Assembly (NCBI GenBank): GCA_027296665.1
Contig: JAPUIV010000135.1
Span: 1-8,840, forward strand
Reading direction: 5' to 3'
DNA from: Acidobacteriota bacterium
GTDB taxonomy: Bacteria; Acidobacteriota; Polarisedimenticolia; JAPUIV01
DNA length: 8,840 nucleotides
The translations under genes and the position numbers were made by a program. Shown here in pieces: positions 5,915 through 8,840 of the stretch. Every line of letters begins with the position of its first letter. Position 1 is the first letter of the stretch. Under the pieces are notes generated by a model. It did no database searches and was not told the origin of the DNA. It worked only from the letters and a program-made list of their open reading frames with translations.

Positions 5915-7582
5915 TCAAGCTCCCACCGTGACAAATAATTTCCGCTCCGCGGGGAGAAGCACCTCAACACGGGTCCCTTTATTTTTCTCGCTCTCGATCT
6001 GGATCTTGCCTTCGTGCTCTTCCACCACGCGGTAGACAATGGAGAGTCCAAGGCCGGTCCCCTGTGAAAACCCCCCACGGAACGGTTGAAAACAGTTCTC
6101 GATCTCCTTTTCGGTCATCCCGATCCCTTCGTCCTGGAAGAAGATCGCCAACCCGCCGGCCGGTCTTTCCTCCACTCCGATCGTCAGGGTCCCGCCGGCC
6201 GGCATCGATTTCAGTCCATTTCGGGCCAGGTTCCAGATCACCTGGCGTATCCGGTTGGTATCCAGCACCGCATGGATCGACTCCGCCTGGAACCGGGTCC
6301 GGATCCGGTGGCCCGGGTGGCATTCCTCGCTGTTTTTCAAAAGCTGCACGGCCTCACGAACCAGGACCACCACATCAACCGACTCCGGGTCGACTCTTCC
6401 GGGACGCGCGTAGGAAAGAAAATCACGCAAAATACCGTCCAGGCGCTTCGATTCCGTCAGGATGATCTGCATCAATTCCTGGTGGGTCGGTTCCATGGGA
6501 AGTTCCCGTTTGAGAAGCTGAACCGATCCCGTGATCGATGCGAGAGGGTTGCGGATCTCGTGGGCCATGCCGGCCGCGATCCCGCCGATGGCCGCCATCC
6601 GCTGCCGCAACTGGACTTCTTCTTCCAAGGCTTTCCTGTCGGTGAGGTCCTGGAACGAGAAGATGAAGCCCAGGAAATTTTCCGCCTTGTCCCTCAAACG
6701 GGAAACTGTGAAGCCCAGGAAGACGCGTTCATCTTCACCCTTCTGGAACCAGGAATCGAACCGGACCCGCGGCACCGATTCCAGGCGGGCCAGAAGGTCC
6801 GGAAGGAAGGTGAGTTCCCGTTGCAGGAATTCAGGAAAGATCCGTCCCTCCAGCTGTTCCATGCTCCTATCCAGAATTTGCATCGCTCCCCGGTTCACGA
6901 AGTTCACCCTTCCCTGAACATCGGTCGTGACCAACCCGCTCGTCGTGCTGTGGATGATGTTCTCGTGATAGGTCCGGAGCGCCGAGACCTGATCTTGATT
7001 CTTCAGAAGCTCCTCGCGCGTTTTCCTGAGGTTTTCGGACACATAGGAGGCCAGGAAGGCGGCGAGGAAGAACCCGACAAAATGCACCACCAGAAGATAC
7101 AACAGCCGGGAGGGGTTGAGGCCGGCCTCCTGGGCCGGGGAAAACCTCGCCAGCGGCAACCAGTCGAAATAGGTGATCCACATCACGGCGGCGTACAGGA
7201 GCCAGCACCAGCCCGCGATCCAGAAAGCCCCCCGGCGGTACAGCAAAACGCTCGCCGCGAGCACCGCCACAATGTATAGAAAGGAGAAGGGACTCTCCGG
7301 CCCGCCGGTGAGATGAACCACCCCAGTGATGACCAGGGCATCGCCAAACAGCTGGAGGAGCAGGAAGATCCTGCTCATCCGGAACATCTTGAACATCACC
7401 CCGTAGGCAAGGCTCAGGACGAACGTGAACAGGGCGAGGGAGTAGAACGGGACGGGAGAACGAGTAGGGGTGAACACCAGGTCGATGATGAACACCGACA
7501 ACAGCAGGGTGCTGACGGTCGCAAGCCGCAGTACCATCAGCCACCGCAAATGCCTTTCGATTTCCGGGCCCATTGAGCTCAC
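5915..7582 (-). CDS. pilS: Membrane sensor histidine kinase PilS, 555 aa
   Basis: The N-terminus has six predicted membrane segments (about 14-36, 45-65, 70-92, 99-116, 118-140, 159-180) with very short loops, as known for PilS. A linker follows, then a PAS domain (about 200-310, with HSTTSGLVTTDVQGRVNFVN near 211-230) and the HisKA domain with phospho-accepting His341 in AHEIRNPL. The ATPase domain has an N box (NLARNGLKSM, Asn451/Asn455), DEGIGM (484-489) and GTGLGLSI (508-515). By family knowledge it autophosphorylates and passes phosphate to PilR; in Pseudomonas the membrane part senses pilin levels through contact with PilA. The chosen start is GTG 7582, 15 nt after the pilC stop, with a GGGGTC stretch before it; ATG 7573 (three codons in) is a possible alternative with a poorer upstream site. 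It ends one base before pilR. The N box reads NG where NA is usual, a mild substitution. Confidence 0.95.
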   Translation of the reverse strand: MSSMGPEIERHLRWLMVLRLATVSTLLLSVFIIDLVFTPTRSPVPFYSLALFTFVLSLAYGVMFKMFRMSRIFLLLQLFGDALVITGVVHLTGGPESPFSFLYIVAVLAASVLLYRRGAFWIAGWCWLLYAAVMWITYFDWLPLARFSPAQEAGLNPSRLLYLLVVHFVGFFLAAFLASYVSENLRKTREELLKNQDQVSALRTYHENIIHSTTSGLVTTDVQGRVNFVNRGAMQILDRSMEQLEGRIFPEFLQRELTFLPDLLARLESVPRVRFDSWFQKGEDERVFLGFTVSRLRDKAENFLGFIFSFQDLTDRKALEEEVQLRQRMAAIGGIAAGMAHEIRNPLASITGSVQLLKRELPMEPTHQELMQIILTESKRLDGILRDFLSYARPGRVDPESVDVVVLVREAVQLLKNSEECHPGHRIRTRFQAESIHAVLDTNRIRQVIWNLARNGLKSMPAGGTLTIGVEERPAGGLAIFFQDEGIGMTEKEIENCFQPFRGGFSQGTGLGLSIVYRVVEEHEGKIQIESEKNKGTRVEVLLPAERKLFVTVGA

Positions 7583-7597
7583 GGTCCGACCCCATGA

Positions 7598-8800
7598 CTA
7601 TCCGATCTTGCTGATCAGGTCGAACATCGGCATATACATGGAGATCACGATGCCGCCGATGACCACGCCCAGGAACACGATCATGACAGGCTCCAGCAGG
7701 GACATGATATTCGCCACCGCCTCATCCACCTCATCTTCATAAAAATCGGCGATCTTGCTGAGCATGTTATCCATCGCGCCGGTCTGTTCTCCGACCGCGA
7801 TCATCTGCACCACCATCGACGGGAAGACTTTGGTCTTCTCCAGCGGTTCGGCGACCGTTTTGCCTTCCTCGATACTCTTCCGGGTGGTCATGATGGCATC
7901 GGAGACGATGCTGTTCCCGGCCGTTTTCGCCGTGATTTCCAGTCCCTCCAGTATCGGAACGCCGCTCGCCAACAACGTACTCAGGGTGCGGCAAAACCGG
8001 GCCACGGCGATCTTCCGGAAAAGGGTGCCGAAGATCGGTACTTTGAGCAAGAGACCGTCGATATGCCGTTTCCCCCTCTGGGTCTTGTGATAACGGACCA
8101 GGAAAAAGCCGAGCGCTACCAATCCGAGAACAATCACCGGCATGAACCTTCCCAGGAATCTACTGGCGGTGATGGTGATCCGGGTCGGCATGGGAAGGGC
8201 GGCCCCCAATCCCTCGAACAACGTTGCAAATGTCGGAATGACCTTCCAGAGAATGAGGGTTACGACGCCGATGGCGATCGTCACCACCGCGACGGGGTAG
8301 ATCATTGCCCCCCGAACAGCCGATTGCAGCTTGACCCGTTTTTCGATGTAGGTCGCCAGGCGCTGGAAAATCGTGTCCAGGATGCCTCCCGCCTCGCCGG
8401 CCGCCACCATGTTGCAGAACAGTTCGTTGAAGATCTTGGGATGCTTTCTCATGGAGTCGGCCAGGGTCATCCCCGATTCCACATCCTGTCGGACCTGGAA
8501 CAACCCCCGCTGAAATTTCCGGTTCTTCTGTTGGGTCCCGAGAATCTCGAGACATTGCACGAGGGGCAACCCGGCGTCGATCATTACCGAGAACTGCCGC
8601 GTGAACAGGGCAACCTCTTTTGATGATACGCTGCCTCCGAACTTGGGAAGGGCGATTTCCCTGCCCCGTTCCGTCACGGCGGTGACGATGATCTGTTGTC
8701 GGCGCAGTAAATGGATGACCGCCTCGCGGTTATCCGCCACGAGGACTCCCTCCTGCGTTCCGCCAGCTCGGTTTCTACCCTTCCAGGAAAATTTGGCCAT
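7598..8800 (-). CDS. pilC: Type IV pilus inner-membrane platform protein PilC, 400 aa
   Basis: This is a full-length member of the PilC/GspF family, the polytopic platform that couples the cytoplasmic ATPases PilB and PilT to pilin insertion and removal. A short N-terminal region (MAKFSWKGRN onward) is followed by two homologous T2SS-F domains, roughly 66-190 and 268-392. They are related internally: each opens with an F-T/C-R-phi-x-S/T motif (LFTRQFSVMIDAGLPL; FCRTLSTLLASGVPIL) and carries a conserved GE-x-x-G turn (AAGEAGG 133-139; AVGEQTG 335-341). Hydrophobic helices at about 163-187, 217-237 and 369-391 anchor it. The ATG at 8800 has AAAGGAG six nt upstream. Upstream neighbours in such clusters are normally pilB and pilT, but these would lie outside the window. 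The downstream pilS follows after 15 nt, consistent with one operon. Confidence 0.97.
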   Translation of the reverse strand: MAKFSWKGRNRAGGTQEGVLVADNREAVIHLLRRQQIIVTAVTERGREIALPKFGGSVSSKEVALFTRQFSVMIDAGLPLVQCLEILGTQQKNRKFQRGLFQVRQDVESGMTLADSMRKHPKIFNELFCNMVAAGEAGGILDTIFQRLATYIEKRVKLQSAVRGAMIYPVAVVTIAIGVVTLILWKVIPTFATLFEGLGAALPMPTRITITASRFLGRFMPVIVLGLVALGFFLVRYHKTQRGKRHIDGLLLKVPIFGTLFRKIAVARFCRTLSTLLASGVPILEGLEITAKTAGNSIVSDAIMTTRKSIEEGKTVAEPLEKTKVFPSMVVQMIAVGEQTGAMDNMLSKIADFYEDEVDEAVANIMSLLEPVMIVFLGVVIGGIVISMYMPMFDLISKIG

Positions 8801-8840
8801 TTCCGACTCCTTTCCCTATCTCTGACATATCGATTCCAAT
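8801..8840 (-). other. pilC leader with ribosome binding site; possible tail of an upstream gene
   Basis: AAAGGAG at 8813-8807 on the minus strand is the pilC ribosome binding site. In one frame a TAG at 8818-8816 ends a readable stub (LESICQR), which could be the last residues of an upstream gene such as pilT, 15 nt before pilC. Eight codons are too few to identify it, and the other two frames stay open through the leader, so I do not call it a gene. No promoter was seen in these 40 bases. Confidence 0.4.

Noticed and set aside
5914..6078. In-frame N-terminal extension of PilR to 520 residues
   Set aside because: The extra 55 residues overlap the pilS C-terminus and are not receiver-like, whereas MQERLLIVDDE at 5913 is the standard start of a response regulator.
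6152..6202. Direct repeat CCCGCCGGCCGG, two copies 39 bp apart
   Set aside because: Both encode PAGG within the pilS ATPase domain in the same frame; best explained by codon bias and protein sequence.
6086..7279. Long plus-strand open frame (397 codons) opposite pilS
   Set aside because: It lies entirely antisense to a convincing kinase gene. Its translation is charged low-complexity sequence with no domain or hydrophobic pattern, and no ribosome binding site was noted. It is a GC-rich shadow.
1..8840. Frequent CGATC/GATCG-type words across the window
   Set aside because: They occur in many codon contexts without fixed spacing or arrangement; I could not show over-representation without counting against a background model, so no repeat or uptake-sequence claim is made.
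1..8840. Search for tRNA, rRNA, CRISPR, insertion sequence ends, integrase or attachment sites
   Set aside because: Nothing with the required structure was seen; the window is almost fully occupied by intact genes.

Overview
The window is part of a type IV pilus (T4P) locus from a Gram-negative bacterium. All real genes lie on the minus strand, so transcription runs from high to low coordinates. The genes are GC-rich with strong Shine-Dalgarno sequences. The order pilC-pilS-pilR-(extra genes)-pilA resembles the pil clusters of Desulfobacterota/Myxococcota-type ('deltaproteobacterial') organisms. The phylum is an inference from gene order and general protein character; no rRNA or other taxonomic marker is present.

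Layout in transcription order: (1) 8801-8840, a short leader with the pilC ribosome binding site and perhaps the last codons of an upstream gene. (2) pilC (8800-7598), the inner-membrane platform protein. (3) pilS (7582-5915), a membrane sensor histidine kinase. (4) pilR (5913-4516), a sigma-54-dependent response regulator. (5) A YfhO-family polytopic membrane protein (4483-2030), predicted GT-C-type glycosyltransferase. (6) A second polytopic membrane protein of 597 residues (2033-240), GT-C-like but not assigned to a named family. (7) A 178-bp AT-richer intergenic region (62-239) with an excellent sigma-54 (-24/-12) promoter, upstream direct repeats that could be activator sites, and a 10-base match to the anti-Shine-Dalgarno sequence. 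(8) The first 20 codons of a type IV prepilin (pilA), cut by the window edge at position 1.

How the genes fit together: genes 2-6 are packed with gaps of 15, 1 and 32 nt and one 4-nt ATGA overlap, so they probably form one operon. PilS would sense the membrane pilin pool or another signal and phosphorylate PilR at Asp53. PilR-P would then activate sigma-54 RNA polymerase at the promoter just upstream of pilA, so kinase, activator and target promoter are all in view. The least expected feature is the pair of tightly coupled GT-C-like membrane proteins between pilR and pilA. Their position suggests pilin or cell-surface glycosylation, but the substrate is unknown. I see no insertion sequences, CRISPR arrays, tRNA/rRNA genes, integrases or broken genes.
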